Numbered from the stretch's first letter, positions 26,451 through 37,293 are shown. The stretch: DNA of 64,000 nt from Sphingobacterium composti (GCF_009829075.1 NZ_WUQZ01000003.1:62001-126000), one strand, 5' to 3'. Numbers and translations are program-made. The notes: generated from the sequence alone by a model not told the origin.

Positions 26451-26909
26451 ATGAGGATCATATCGGTATTTCTACTTTTACTGTTTGCTACAGCCATTAA
26501 TGCGCAAGAAATTCAAAAATCAAGATGGATAATTGGTCCTACATTGGGTTACCAATATCAAGAAAAAAGTTTTTTAAAGGGGGCTTTTTGGGCGTTGACG
26601 GATTTGGGATATGCAAACTATTTGCGTTTTGATGCGGGTGCAAACTTGACTTTTCAGGACAAAATGGCGTATGTTATTCCGGAGTTAGGTGTGACCTATT
26701 ACCTAGGAGCAAAGGGAGTTTGGCCATTTATAAAAGCCGAGGCAACGCCTTATACAATTACACCAAAGGTCGGATTGGGGGTGTTCAATATTTTAGAATT
26801 TGGAGCAGGGTACGGGTTTGAATTGAATCAAAAGAAGAATTTACCATCTATAAAAGGCTTCAATTTTAGTGTAGGAGTAAGTATTCCACTCAATTATCAT
26901 TTGTTTTAG
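26451..26909 (+). CDS. Small outer-membrane-type beta protein
   Basis: This 152-residue product starts with a signal peptide (MRIISVFLLLLFATAINAQE). It then shows alternating strands rich in Gly and Tyr (GPTLGYQYQ, GLGVFNILEFGAGYGFEL) and an aromatic C-terminus (LNYHLF). It is likely a small periplasmic or outer-membrane barrel-like protein. The ATG at 26451 is preferred over the in-frame TTG at 26439 because it gives a clean signal peptide. It is followed 48 bp later by an oxoamine synthase-like gene on the same strand; a link is unproven. Confidence 0.7.
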   Translation: MRIISVFLLLLFATAINAQEIQKSRWIIGPTLGYQYQEKSFLKGAFWALTDLGYANYLRFDAGANLTFQDKMAYVIPELGVTYYLGAKGVWPFIKAEATPYTITPKVGLGVFNILEFGAGYGFELNQKKNLPSIKGFNFSVGVSIPLNYHLF

Positions 26910-26957
26910 TCATTAGTTTCTTTGTTTGATTACATTTGTGAAGTAATACAACCTATA

Positions 26958-28019
26958 ATGAATTCTTTTCGGCATCTACAACAACCTACAGGACGTACGA
27001 TCATAATTGATCAGCAAGAATATCTTTTTTTCGGCGGAACGGCTTACTTAGGGCTTCTTATTGATGAAGAATATCAATCATTGGTTGTTGAGGGGATTCA
27101 AAAATACGGATTGAACAATGGTACTTCTCGTTCGAATAATGTTCAATTGGGTATATATGACGAAGCGGAAGATAAATTAGCCAAGAGATTTGGTTTCGAT
27201 GCTGCAGCTTTGTTTTCAAGTGGCTATTTAGCTGCGCAAGCAACTGTGCAGATTTGTTCCAGTAGAGGAGAAATTATTTATGCTCCTCATGCGCATCAAG
27301 CATTATGGTTGGATGGTGCGCCTAAGGTTGAGTCGACCAGATTCTCACAGTGGTTGTTGGATACGATTGCGTATATTAATGATTCAAATCAGGACTCCTT
27401 TGTCATTATAGCGAATGCTATTGACAATCTGACGCCTACTCTATATGACTTTTCGCCATTAGCGAATATTGCGTCATTTAAAAATATTACATTAGTTCTG
27501 GATGATTCGCATGGCTTAGCTGTGGTAAATAAAAACGCTGCCTCAACAGATATTAGTTTATTTGAGTCTTGTCCGCATATCGAAATCGTACTTCTTGCTT
27601 CTTTGGCCAAAGGTTTGGGTACGGATGCTGGAATTGTGCTCGGTTCAAAAGACACGATAGCAGAGGTGAAAAAATCGCCTATTTTTATGGGAGCGTCTCC
27701 TAGTGCACCAGGCTTTATTTATGCCCTCATGAATAGTGAATCGATATACAATAAAGCGTATCAGAGTCTGCATAACAATTTGGAGCTTTTTGCTTCGGCA
27801 TTAGAGAGCCAATTTCGGTTAAATTATGCAAAAGGATTTCCTGTTTTTACCTCAAAACAATCAAGTCTCTATCGTCATATGTGTAATAATGGGGTGTTGA
27901 TATCTAGTTTTCCCTACCCTTTGCCGTCTAGTCCCTTGTTAAACAGAATTGTTATATCAGCATTACACACGTCGCAAGACATTCTAAATCTTACACGTGT
28001 ATTACAGACTGATTACTAA
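26958..28019 (+). CDS. PLP-dependent alpha-oxoamine synthase-like enzyme
   Basis: This 353-residue fold-type I PLP enzyme resembles 8-amino-7-oxononanoate synthase and its relatives. It has GGTAYLGLL near residue 26, GTSRSNNVQLG, FSSGYLAAQAT, LVLDDSHGLAVV and the Schiff-base lysine in ASLAKGLGTDAG. The family condenses an amino acid with an acyl-CoA. It is shorter than BioF (about 385) and divergent around the substrate pocket, and no bio genes are near. I would not assign a substrate. The ATG at 26958 is preferred to a TTG at 26922. Confidence 0.8.
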   Translation: MNSFRHLQQPTGRTIIIDQQEYLFFGGTAYLGLLIDEEYQSLVVEGIQKYGLNNGTSRSNNVQLGIYDEAEDKLAKRFGFDAAALFSSGYLAAQATVQICSSRGEIIYAPHAHQALWLDGAPKVESTRFSQWLLDTIAYINDSNQDSFVIIANAIDNLTPTLYDFSPLANIASFKNITLVLDDSHGLAVVNKNAASTDISLFESCPHIEIVLLASLAKGLGTDAGIVLGSKDTIAEVKKSPIFMGASPSAPGFIYALMNSESIYNKAYQSLHNNLELFASALESQFRLNYAKGFPVFTSKQSSLYRHMCNNGVLISSFPYPLPSSPLLNRIVISALHTSQDILNLTRVLQTDY

Positions 28020-28166
28020 TAATAGTTTGAAAATCAACTAAATAATCGTAGATTTGCGGACTATTTTAAATGAGGTAGAGGTAGTTAATTTGCTTAATCG
28101 TTTGATTATGAAAAAAATATGTTTGACAAATAAGTTAAAATATTTTTAAACATCATAGAAAAACGA

Positions 28167-28174
28167 TAATTTTG
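28167..28174 (+). promoter_or_regulatory. Putative -7 box of the HU operon
   Basis: TAATTTTG matches TAnnTTTG 49 bp upstream of the HU start. No -33 TTTG is seen at the normal spacing, so the call is tentative. Confidence 0.35.
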
Positions 28175-28223
28175 CAACCCCAAATGAGGGTAGTGGAGAA
28201 ATAAATTATTACAGAATATAGAT

Positions 28224-28517
28224 ATGACTAAAGCAGAAATTATTGCAGAGATCTCTACCAAGACTGGTCTAGAGAAGGTTGATGTACAAGAAACGGTAGA
28301 AGCGTTCTTCAAGGTTGTGAAAAATGCGATGATTGAGGGTGAGAATGTATACGTAAGAGGTTTTGGAAGTTTCGTAGTTAAGAAAAGAGCTGAAAAAACT
28401 GCACGTAATATTTCAAAAAACACAGCTATTATTATTCCAGAGCACTTCGTGCCTAGCTTTAAACCAGCAAAAGTTTTTGTAGAAAAAGTAAAAAACGGTA
28501 ATAAAGTAAAAAAATAA
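28224..28517 (+). CDS. HU-family DNA-binding protein
   Basis: This 97-residue histone-like protein has the HU/IHF fold. It begins TKAEIIAEISTKTGLEKVDV, has the GFGSF turn in VRGFGSFVVKKRAEKTARN, and ends with a lysine-rich tail beyond the beta arms. It bends and compacts DNA as a dimer. The C-terminal KNGNKVKK extension is typical of Bacteroidota HU. It leads a run with a TPR protein, a COX24-domain peptide and RNase G. Confidence 0.95.
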   Translation: MTKAEIIAEISTKTGLEKVDVQETVEAFFKVVKNAMIEGENVYVRGFGSFVVKKRAEKTARNISKNTAIIIPEHFVPSFKPAKVFVEKVKNGNKVKK

Positions 28518-28531
28518 TTTAAATTCGCAGT

Positions 28532-29368
28532 ATGCTTAATACCAAACAAATAGTTGTAATCGTAGTTGTTGTCGTAATGATAGGCGCGCTATTGGCTCAA
28601 CCTATCAAAGGTTTGGTAGATAAGCAAGAGCAAAATACTGCTGCAGCAACTGAGGACGCATCTTCGATGTATACATTGAAAAGTGTTTCTGAGCTGGCAA
28701 AACAAGGGATCAATTCTTCACTAGCTCAAGAAATTTCTACTATCGAAGGACAAGTAGAGAATGCTGAAGGAGAAGAGAAAGTTTCATTGTTGCAGTCTTT
28801 AGCTTCTAAGTGGGAAGATTTGGCAAAGCCAATTCCACAAGGCTTTATCTATAAAGAGATGGCGGAGGTAACTCCAAAATTGGATTATTGGGTAAAAGCG
28901 GGTGATGCATTCCGTGAGGGATATACCAATCAACAAGACACGGCATTAGCCTCGGCGTTGAACAAATTGGCTATTGAATCTTATCAAAAAGCTGTAGATT
29001 TGGATCCTAATAATTTAGCGGCTAAAACAGGCTTAGGGGCTTCACTGGTTACTGGTTCGGCAAATCCAATGGCAGGTATTGCTTTATTGCGTGAAGTGGT
29101 ACAAGCGGATCCGAAAAATTTAGATGCTAATAAAACTTTAGGTTTGTTTTCAATGCAGTCAGGACAATTTGATCGTGCGATCGAAAGATTCCAAACTGTC
29201 ATAGAAATAAAAGCTGATGCTGAATCGTATTTCTATTTAGCTACAGCTTACGAAAAAATTGGTCAAAAATCAGAAGCTATCGCTGCTTTTACAAAGAGTA
29301 AAGAATTGGCTGCAGATCCGACCCTATCTCAATACATTGATCGTCAGATAGAAGCATTGAGTAAATAA
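28532..29368 (+). CDS. TPR-repeat membrane-anchored protein
   Basis: This 278-residue protein has an N-terminal hydrophobic anchor (QIVVIVVVVVMIGALLAQPI) and then a helical region. At least three tetratricopeptide repeats fill about 150-275 (YQKAVDLDPNNLAAKTGLG, LREVVQADPKNLDANKTLG, FQTVIEIKADAESYFYLA). Such proteins act as scaffolds. It starts 14 bp after HU, so they share a message. This neighbour relation is common in the phylum, but its function is not known to me. Confidence 0.85.
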   Translation: MLNTKQIVVIVVVVVMIGALLAQPIKGLVDKQEQNTAAATEDASSMYTLKSVSELAKQGINSSLAQEISTIEGQVENAEGEEKVSLLQSLASKWEDLAKPIPQGFIYKEMAEVTPKLDYWVKAGDAFREGYTNQQDTALASALNKLAIESYQKAVDLDPNNLAAKTGLGASLVTGSANPMAGIALLREVVQADPKNLDANKTLGLFSMQSGQFDRAIERFQTVIEIKADAESYFYLATAYEKIGQKSEAIAAFTKSKELAADPTLSQYIDRQIEALSK

Positions 29369-29410
29369 CAATTAACAGATTTTTTTAACATTATTCAAAA
29401 ACATTAAGCT

Positions 29411-29500
29411 ATGCCAAGCGGAAAGAAAAGAAAAAGACACAAAATGGCTACTCACAAGCGTAAAAAACGTTTAAGAAAAAATAGACACAAGAAAAAATAG
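29411..29500 (+). CDS. AURKAIP1/COX24-domain small basic protein
   Basis: This 29-residue peptide is more than half Lys and Arg: MPSGKKRKRHKMATHKRKKR, then LRKNRHKKK. The KRHKM...HKRKKR core is that of the COX24/AURKAIP1 domain, which in mitochondria is the small-subunit ribosomal protein mS38. Bacteroidota carry it as a very short free protein, probably bound to the small ribosomal subunit. It lies between the TPR gene and RNase G and is too short for most gene callers. The hairpin at 29550-29594 follows it. Confidence 0.78.
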   Translation: MPSGKKRKRHKMATHKRKKRLRKNRHKKK

Positions 29501-29549
29501 TTCTTCTTGTAGGTAGTCTGAGAAGATTTATTCAATCTCAAAGACATTA

Positions 29550-29594
29550 TACAATCTATGAAAAACTTCGGTTTTATTCATAGATTGTATTTTT
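29550..29594 (+). terminator. Strong hairpin terminator between the COX24-domain gene and rng
   Basis: TACAATCTATGAA pairs with TTCATAGATTGTA around an inner AAAACTTCGGTTTT hairpin with a UUCG-type loop, followed by TTTTTC. It separates the HU-TPR-COX24 message from RNase G. Confidence 0.8.
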
Positions 29595-29672
29595 CATTAA
29601 ACAAGTTTTATGTTTCATTGGGGATTAATATTGATGCGCGAGGTGTCAATATCCCAAAAATTTGAGTAGCTG

Positions 29673-31226
29673 TTGGTAAAGGAATTAATTATCGATTCGA
29701 CTCCTGAGAATGGAGTGACTATTGCTTTACTACAGGACAAGCAGCTTGTCGAACTAAATAAAGAGCAGGCTGGCAATCATTTTGCGGTAGGGGATATTTA
29801 TCTCGGACGTATCAAGAAGATAATGCCAGGGCTGAATGCAGCATTTGTAGATGTAGGCTACGATAAGGATGCTTTTTTGCATTATCTCGATTTAGGACCT
29901 CAAGTGCAATCCTTACTTAAGCTCACGCGAGTAGTAAAGAATGGCAGTTATCAAGAGAATCTGCTGAATAGTCTGAAACTTGAAAAGGATATCGATAAAG
30001 CCGGCAAAATATCGGACGTACTAGGACGTAACGTCATGATACCGGTGCAGATAGCTAAAGAGCCTATATCAACAAAAGGTCCTCGATTGAGTTCGGATCT
30101 GTCTATTGCAGGTCGATTTGTTGTATTAGTACCTTTTTCAAGTTCGGTTTCCATTTCCAAAAAGATTAAAGCTAGTGCCGAGCGTACACGTCTTAAAAAG
30201 ATAGTAGAGAGTATTAAGCCAGCAAATTTTGGCGTTATTATTCGTACAGTATCGGAAGGTAAAGGAGTAGAAGAACTTCAAAAAGACCTTCTAGATTTGA
30301 TTGCGAAATGGGAATTATTTACCAAACGCCTTAAAAACGTAGAGCCTCCTCAGAAGATTCTAGGGGAGATGGATAGAGCTTCTACCATTCTACGCGATAT
30401 ATTGACGGATGAGTTTACACACATTCATGTCAATGACTCTTCTATATATGAAGAAGTAAAATCATATGTACAAGAGATATCACCAGAATTGGAGAAAATA
30501 GTGAAATTGTATAAACACAAAGAACCTATTTTTGATCATTTTGGAGTTGAAAAACAAATTAAGGCGTCTTTCGGCAAGACGGTTAATTTACAGGGGGGTG
30601 CATACCTTGTCATCGAACATACAGAGGCTTTGCACGTCATAGATGTAAATAGTGGTAACCGAATTGCGAGTAAAGAGAATCAGGAAGATAATGCGCTCTT
30701 AGTAAATAAGGAAGCGGCAAGAGAAATTGCTCGTCAGCTTCGTTTACGCGATATGGGAGGAATAGTGGTAATCGATTTTATCGATATGCACAAGCCCCAA
30801 AATCGTAAAGATTTGTATACTTACCTGAAAGAATGTATGGCTGAGGACAGAGCTCGTCATACTATTTTACCACCAAGCAAATTTGGCTTGGTACAAATCA
30901 CACGCCAGCGTGTGCGTCCAGAAATGAGCGTGGTGACGAATGAAAAATGTCCTGCTTGTGATGGTACGGGTGAAATAAGGTCAAGCATTGTATTGCTTGA
31001 TGATATAGAGAATAACTTAAGTTTTATTCTAGAGGAACAAAACGAAAAAGGTGTTACATTATGTGTACATCCTTATATAGACGCCTACATTACGTCTGGT
31101 TTGATTTCTCGTCGATTGAAATGGTTCTTTAAATACGGAAAATGGATAAAGGTGAAAGCTATACAATCCTATTTCTTGACAGAATTTCATTTCTTCAATC
31201 AAAAGGATGAAGAGATTAAGTTATAA
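29673..31226 (+). CDS. rng: Ribonuclease E/G family protein (RNase G)
   Basis: This 517-residue endoribonuclease has an S1 domain near 35-130 (GDIYLGRIKKIMPGLNAAFVDVG). The RNase E/G catalytic core follows, with VIDVNSGN and IVVIDFIDM carrying the metal-binding aspartates. The zinc-link region is NEKCPACDGTGE. It processes rRNA and mRNA. The start is TTG at 29673 (Val-Lys-Glu follows), because a stop lies two codons upstream and no ATG fits the conserved N-terminus. A hairpin terminator follows at 31243-31281. Confidence 0.93.
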   Translation: MVKELIIDSTPENGVTIALLQDKQLVELNKEQAGNHFAVGDIYLGRIKKIMPGLNAAFVDVGYDKDAFLHYLDLGPQVQSLLKLTRVVKNGSYQENLLNSLKLEKDIDKAGKISDVLGRNVMIPVQIAKEPISTKGPRLSSDLSIAGRFVVLVPFSSSVSISKKIKASAERTRLKKIVESIKPANFGVIIRTVSEGKGVEELQKDLLDLIAKWELFTKRLKNVEPPQKILGEMDRASTILRDILTDEFTHIHVNDSSIYEEVKSYVQEISPELEKIVKLYKHKEPIFDHFGVEKQIKASFGKTVNLQGGAYLVIEHTEALHVIDVNSGNRIASKENQEDNALLVNKEAAREIARQLRLRDMGGIVVIDFIDMHKPQNRKDLYTYLKECMAEDRARHTILPPSKFGLVQITRQRVRPEMSVVTNEKCPACDGTGEIRSSIVLLDDIENNLSFILEEQNEKGVTLCVHPYIDAYITSGLISRRLKWFFKYGKWIKVKAIQSYFLTEFHFFNQKDEEIKL

Positions 31227-31242
31227 AATAAAGGCATTCACA

Positions 31243-31281
31243 AATGGGTGATATCTACCAAAGATATCACCCATTCTTTTT
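31243..31281 (+). terminator. Rho-independent terminator after rng
   Basis: AATGGGTGATATCT pairs perfectly with AGATATCACCCATT around ACCAA, followed by CTTTTT. It lies 16 bp after the rng stop. Confidence 0.88.
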
Positions 31282-31490
31282 AGTTGGACCAAATTTTTAC
31301 ACAAATAATTTTGCCTAGATATATTGTACTTTTATATTCGTGACACCAATTGAAGTCATAAACCTATGAAATCGTATGTTTTCATTAATGTAATTTAACA
31401 TTCCATTAAAGGTCAAGTACTTATTTTGCATCTTGATGTAAATATGGTTTAAAACGAATTGATGAAGAGAAGTTTACCGAATATTAATTT

Positions 31491-31598
31491 AACGTGAGTT
31501 CGGGATAAGAAAAAAGTGAAATTATATATTATTTTAACTAATAAAGGCTTGATTTTTGTATATAATAATTTGATTGTCAACTAATCCGAACTCACGTT
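31491..31598. mobile_element. 108-bp MITE related to the IS982 element at 49.7 kb
   Basis: The segment starts AACGTGAGTTCGG and ends CCGAACTCACGTT, the same termini as the IS982-family element at 49724-50763. Its left half matches the IS left end for about 50 bp (GGGATAAGAAAAAAGTGAAA, ATATATTATT, AAGGCTTGATTT). Its right half holds TTTGATTGTCAACTAA, the inverse of a motif just inside the IS. It has no coding capacity, so it should depend on the IS transposase. The flanks 31282-31490 and 31599-31868 hold no gene; a weak AACTGC/GCAGTT hairpin with a T run lies at 31639-31677. Confidence 0.75.
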
Positions 31599-31868
31599 AA
31601 TATAATCATCTTCTTGATTTAGTGTGTGAATAATTGTAAAACTGCTCTCAAAGGTTCTCTGCCTATGGGGGCAGTTTTTTTTATAAAATATTGTTATAGA
31701 TATTTTTGATTTATGTATTAACAATCTGATTTTCATTTATTTTTTTTCTGTTTTTGTTGTAGTATTTAATATGTGTAACATAAGATTTTTGTCTTGTGAA
31801 AAATTAAAAACATATATTTATCACTTTATTATTTTTAAAACGGTAATAATACATCAAGTTTGTTAAAT

Positions 31869-33395
31869 ATGATTAAAAGGCTTATAATGTTAGCTGTCGT
31901 AATGGGAAATGTAATTGTTTCCCATGCACAGCAATCCAAACCCAATGTTGTTATTATTATTTCGGATGACCATTCGTACCAAACTATTGGAGCTTATGGA
32001 TCCAAAATGGGTCGTACACCTCAAATTGATCGTATCGCACAAGAAGGGCTTGTATTTAATAATGCTTATGTGAATAATTCCATTTGTGGACCAAGTAGAG
32101 CAACCTTGCTTACGGGTAAATACAGTCACAAAAATGGATTTAAAGACAATGAAACTTCTCATTTTGATTTTTCACAGAATCTATTCGTGAAAGATTTGCA
32201 GCGTGTGGGCTACAAGACAGCATGGATTGGTAAAATACATTTAGGTCATAAACTGCAAGGTTTCAATTATTTTGATATTCTGAATGATCAAGGGCATTAT
32301 TTCAATCCGGACTTCATTTCAAATAAAGGAACGGAGCGTGTCGACGGGTATGTCTCGGATATTGTGACGGACAAAGCTATTAATTGGCTCGACTCTATTG
32401 ACACCAAAAATCCTTTTTGTTTAGTAATTGGTCATAAGGCTACACACCGTACTTGGATGCCAGATCCTAAGGATTTTGGTGCGTATGATAACGATGAATT
32501 TCCTTTGCCAGAAACTTTTTATGACGATTATTCCTCTCGTAAAGCTGCTGCTGGTCAAGAAATGTCGATTGATAAAGATATGCGAATGGGCTATGATTTA
32601 AAAATGTTTGAATCATGGGAAAAGATGATGGCTGACGGTAACTTCAAGCGCATGAATGAAGAGCAAAAGAAGCAATACGCAGCTTATTATCAACCTATTT
32701 ACGACAAATTACAATCGGATAAGCTATCAGGTAAAGCTTTGGCGGAATGGAAGTTTAGAAGATACATGATTGACTATTTGAATACTGCGCAATCCATGGA
32801 TCGTAATATTGGGCGCGTGTTGGATTACTTGAAAGCAAATAACTTAGAACAAAACACCATCGTTATTTATCTTTCGGATCAAGGTTTTTATATGGGTGAA
32901 CATGGCTGGTTTGACAAAAGGTTCATGTATCAAGAGTCGTTTCGTACACCATTCATCATGAAATATCCAGCGCTAATTAGGAATGGAGCTCACACGGATG
33001 CAAGTATTGTAAATGCTGACGTTGCACCTACATTATTAGAATTAGCTGGTGTTAAAGAACTGAGCGATATGCAAGGTAAATCTTTTGTTCCAGTTCTAAA
33101 ATCATCTAAAAAAGAACATAGAAAACAAATATTCTATCATTATTTTGAGAATGGCGAACATGCAGTTTCTCCTCATTTTGGTGTCAAAGAAGGACGCTAC
33201 AAGTTAATCCGTTTTTATAAGCGCGTTGAATCGTGGGAACTGTTTGATTTACAAAATGACCCACAAGAATTAAAGAATTTATATGATGATCCTAAGTACA
33301 AGGGTATTGTTAAGAAAATGAAAAAAGCTTTATTGAAACAAATCAAAGAATTTGACGATAAAGAAGCAGAAGAAATTTTTAATAAGATTATTTAG
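31869..33395 (+). CDS. Secreted sulfatase (formylglycine-dependent)
   Basis: This 508-residue protein has a signal peptide (MIKRLIMLAVVMGNVIVSHA). Metal ligands lie in VVIIISDDHSYQ. The sulfatase signature ICGPSRATLLTGKYSHKNGF follows near residue 75, whose Cys is converted to formylglycine. Further metal and catalytic residues are in TAWIGKIHLGH and YLSDQGFYMGEHGWF. It probably removes sulfate esters from polysaccharides or mucin-like glycans in the periplasm. No SusCD pair or sulfatase-maturating enzyme is adjacent. The ATG at 31869 is preferred to the TTG at 31860. It is monocistronic. Confidence 0.92.
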   Translation: MIKRLIMLAVVMGNVIVSHAQQSKPNVVIIISDDHSYQTIGAYGSKMGRTPQIDRIAQEGLVFNNAYVNNSICGPSRATLLTGKYSHKNGFKDNETSHFDFSQNLFVKDLQRVGYKTAWIGKIHLGHKLQGFNYFDILNDQGHYFNPDFISNKGTERVDGYVSDIVTDKAINWLDSIDTKNPFCLVIGHKATHRTWMPDPKDFGAYDNDEFPLPETFYDDYSSRKAAAGQEMSIDKDMRMGYDLKMFESWEKMMADGNFKRMNEEQKKQYAAYYQPIYDKLQSDKLSGKALAEWKFRRYMIDYLNTAQSMDRNIGRVLDYLKANNLEQNTIVIYLSDQGFYMGEHGWFDKRFMYQESFRTPFIMKYPALIRNGAHTDASIVNADVAPTLLELAGVKELSDMQGKSFVPVLKSSKKEHRKQIFYHYFENGEHAVSPHFGVKEGRYKLIRFYKRVESWELFDLQNDPQELKNLYDDPKYKGIVKKMKKALLKQIKEFDDKEAEEIFNKII

Positions 33396-33400
33396 TTATT

Positions 33401-33436
33401 AAAAACCCTGAAATACATATTTCAGGGTTTAAAAAT
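33401..33436. terminator. Bidirectional terminator between the sulfatase gene and prfB
   Basis: AAACCCTGAAA pairs with TTTCAGGGTTT around six bases, with an A run on the left and T/A runs on the right. It serves the two converging genes. Confidence 0.85.
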
Positions 33437-33441
33437 CTTAA

Positions 33442-34525
33442 TTATCCTCCAAACTCCATTAAGTAAGTTTTTAAGAACTCATCTAAATCACCGTCTAATA
33501 CAGCCTGTGTATTGGAAGTTTCAGTTCCTGTTCTCAAATCTTTAATGAGTTTGTATGGATGTAATACGTAATTGCGGATTTGTGATCCCCATTCAATTTT
33601 CTTTTTCGAACCTTCAATAGCTGCAGAAGCTTCTTGGCGTTTGCGCATTTCAATTTCGTACAATTGCGATTTCAATAAGCGCATAGCATTCTCCTTATTC
33701 TGCAATTGCGATCGAGACTCTTGATTTTTGATAATAATGCCTGAAGGTTTGTGGTGTAAGCGAACTGCTGTTTCCACTTTATTCACATTCTGACCTCCAG
33801 CACCACCAGCACGGAAAGTATCAAATTCTATTTCCGAATCTTTAATATCAATCTCAATATTATCATCTACCAATGGGTAGACATAGACAGAAGCAAATGA
33901 AGTATGGCGTTTGGCATTAGAATCAAAAGGAGAGATACGAACCAAACGATGTACGCCATTTTCGCCTTTCAGATAGCCATAGGCAAAGTTACCCGAAAAC
34001 TGTAATGTTACTGTTTTGATACCAGCGACATCGCCTTCTTGGTAATCTTGTTCAGTGACTTTGCATCCATGTTTTTCACCCCACATGATGTACATACGCA
34101 TCAACATTGCTGCCCAATCACAAGATTCGGTTCCTCCAGCACCTGCCGTGATTTGCAGAATAGCATCCAGTTGGTCCTCTTCAGCGCTAAGCATATTTTT
34201 GAATTCCAACTCTTCGACTTCGCTCAATGCCAATTGATATTGCTCCTCAGCATCTTTTTCACTTGCATCGCCCGATTGAAAGAATTCATACATAATTACC
34301 ACATCGTCAACTGCTGCCGATACCTGATCAAAATGTTCTGTCCAGATTTTTAAGTTTTTTATGCCATGTAATACTTTTTCGGCTTCTTTGGGAGAATCCC
34401 AAAAATTGGATTGCAGCGTTATTTCTGTGTCTTTTTCAATCTCTGCTTTTTTCGCATCGATGTCAAAGATGCCTCCTCAGGGATGTCATACGATCCCTCA
34501 AGTCTTGTATTTGTTCTTTGGTCAT
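33442..34525 (-). CDS. prfB: Peptide chain release factor 2, programmed +1 frameshift
   Basis: Release factor 2 ends translation at UGA and UAA. The first 20 codons start at the ATG at 34525 ([20 protein letters not shown]) and meet an in-frame TGA at 34463-34465. Shifting +1 at CTT-TGA-C continues [11 protein letters not shown] and runs to 33442, for about 360 residues in total. The codon-recognition motif SPF is in [12 protein letters not shown], and the catalytic GGQ is in [21 protein letters not shown] stop-codon-dependent frameshift is the classical autoregulation of prfB, and the upstream AGGAGG stimulator is present. The zero-frame ORF from 34302 alone would miss the N-terminal domain. 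Confidence 0.95.
34462..34477 (-). promoter_or_regulatory. prfB recoding site
   Basis: On the minus strand the site reads AGGAGGCATCTTTGAC. The SD-like AGGAGG is spaced three bases from the slippery CTT, followed by TGA and C. This matches the bacterial RF2 recoding signal. Low RF2 lets the ribosome slip +1 and make more RF2. Confidence 0.93.
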
Positions 34526-34569
34526 AAATCAAAGGTAGTAAGTAAATTGGTAAATTAGAAATTCCATGA

Positions 34570-36258
<1,689 letters not shown>

Positions 36259-36280
36259 AAGCTTAAGATTACTAATAAAA

Positions 36281-36313
36281 AGAGGCGAATAGTACAACTG
36301 TTCACCTCTTCTT
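36281..36313. terminator. Probable terminator between pgi and the XRE gene
   Basis: AGAGGCGAATAG pairs imperfectly with CTGTTCACCTCT (one mismatch, one G-U), with an A run before and a T-rich tail after. It lies between converging genes. Confidence 0.55.
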
Positions 36314-36336
36314 GTTTGTCGTATTCGATTTTACTT

Positions 36337-36570
36337 TTAATCGACTTCTTCCAACTCATCATCATCAACCTCAGTATACTCTAAAATGTCGCCTGGTTGA
36401 CATTGCAATACTTTGCACAGCGTATTTAGCGTACTAAAACGAATAGCTCTCGCTTTCCCTGTTTTCAATATTGAAAGATTCGACAAATTTAATCCTACTT
36501 TTTCAGATAGCTCATTAAGCGACATTTTGCGCTTAGCCATCATTACATCTAAATTTATAATGATCGACAT
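36337..36570 (-). CDS. XRE-family helix-turn-helix regulator
   Basis: This 77-residue protein is a single Cro/C1-type HTH domain: KRKMSLNELSEKVGLNLSNL then SILKTGKARAIRFSTLNTLC, followed by an acidic tail (EVDDDELEEVD). The pattern VLQCQPGDILEY is that of YozG-like regulators. It lies 3 bp after a DUF2975 membrane protein gene. That pairing is common in Firmicutes and Bacteroidota and suggests that the regulator controls or is tuned by the membrane protein. Confidence 0.88.
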   Translation of the reverse strand: MSIIINLDVMMAKRKMSLNELSEKVGLNLSNLSILKTGKARAIRFSTLNTLCKVLQCQPGDILEYTEVDDDELEEVD

Positions 36571-36573
36571 ATA

Positions 36574-37113
36574 TTACAAAGTTAAATCATTGTCAGTTTG
36601 CAATTTAATACCTTTCTTAAATATCCACGTTATTACTGTCAAAACGATATATATTCCTATATATGTTGAACCATCTTCTAGAAATTCTACAATTAAATTA
36701 AATTCATACCCCTTTTCAGAAAAGTTTTTGAGAACATGTTTAATTACAATTAATAATATACCAATAAATGCTGTGCAATAGGTGATCTTGATAAGTATAT
36801 TTAGTATGGTTTTTGTAAATGGTTTTTCTAGTTCAAAAAACTTGTAAAGTTTTAAAACATAATAAAAAATCAATGCTTTCGTGGCTGACGTAACTATTAA
36901 TACGATCGCTACTAAACTATACATTGTTTTGTTCTCGTTATAAATCTTGGATAAGTCTAATCTTAAATAATGTTCATTCAAATAAGTAGGTTCAAATAGG
37001 CTAAATATGTAACTATATAATAAACCTCCTGCTTGTATACAGCATCCGATAAATATAAGCCAGCATATGATGTGGATTAAATTCTTCCACAACAGATTAT
37101 TTTTAGTTTTCAT
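36574..37113 (-). CDS. DUF2975 membrane protein
   Basis: This 179-residue protein has four hydrophobic segments (about 12-35, 65-85, 108-128 and 150-168), the layout of DUF2975. The function is unknown; partners are usually small XRE regulators, as here with a 3-bp gap. It may act as a membrane-bound sensor for that regulator. It is upstream in the two-gene transcript. Confidence 0.82.
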   Translation of the reverse strand: MKTKNNLLWKNLIHIICWLIFIGCCIQAGGLLYSYIFSLFEPTYLNEHYLRLDLSKIYNENKTMYSLVAIVLIVTSATKALIFYYVLKLYKFFELEKPFTKTILNILIKITYCTAFIGILLIVIKHVLKNFSEKGYEFNLIVEFLEDGSTYIGIYIVLTVITWIFKKGIKLQTDNDLTL

Positions 37114-37293
37114 AATTTATGTTTAAATAGGTTTGTAATAAAGGTAAATTATTTTAATTTTTCTTTTGAATATAAGTATTAGGTCACAGTAGATTGCCGT
37201 TAATTTGCGTATCTATGATTTTTACGTTAATTTTTAAATTAAATCCCTAAATTCGATTTATAGAATTGAAACGAATTACAATCTAACAAAACT

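Noticed and set aside
34303..34525. prfB as a truncated gene starting at 34302
   Set aside because: The missing N-terminus is encoded upstream with a perfect programmed frameshift site.
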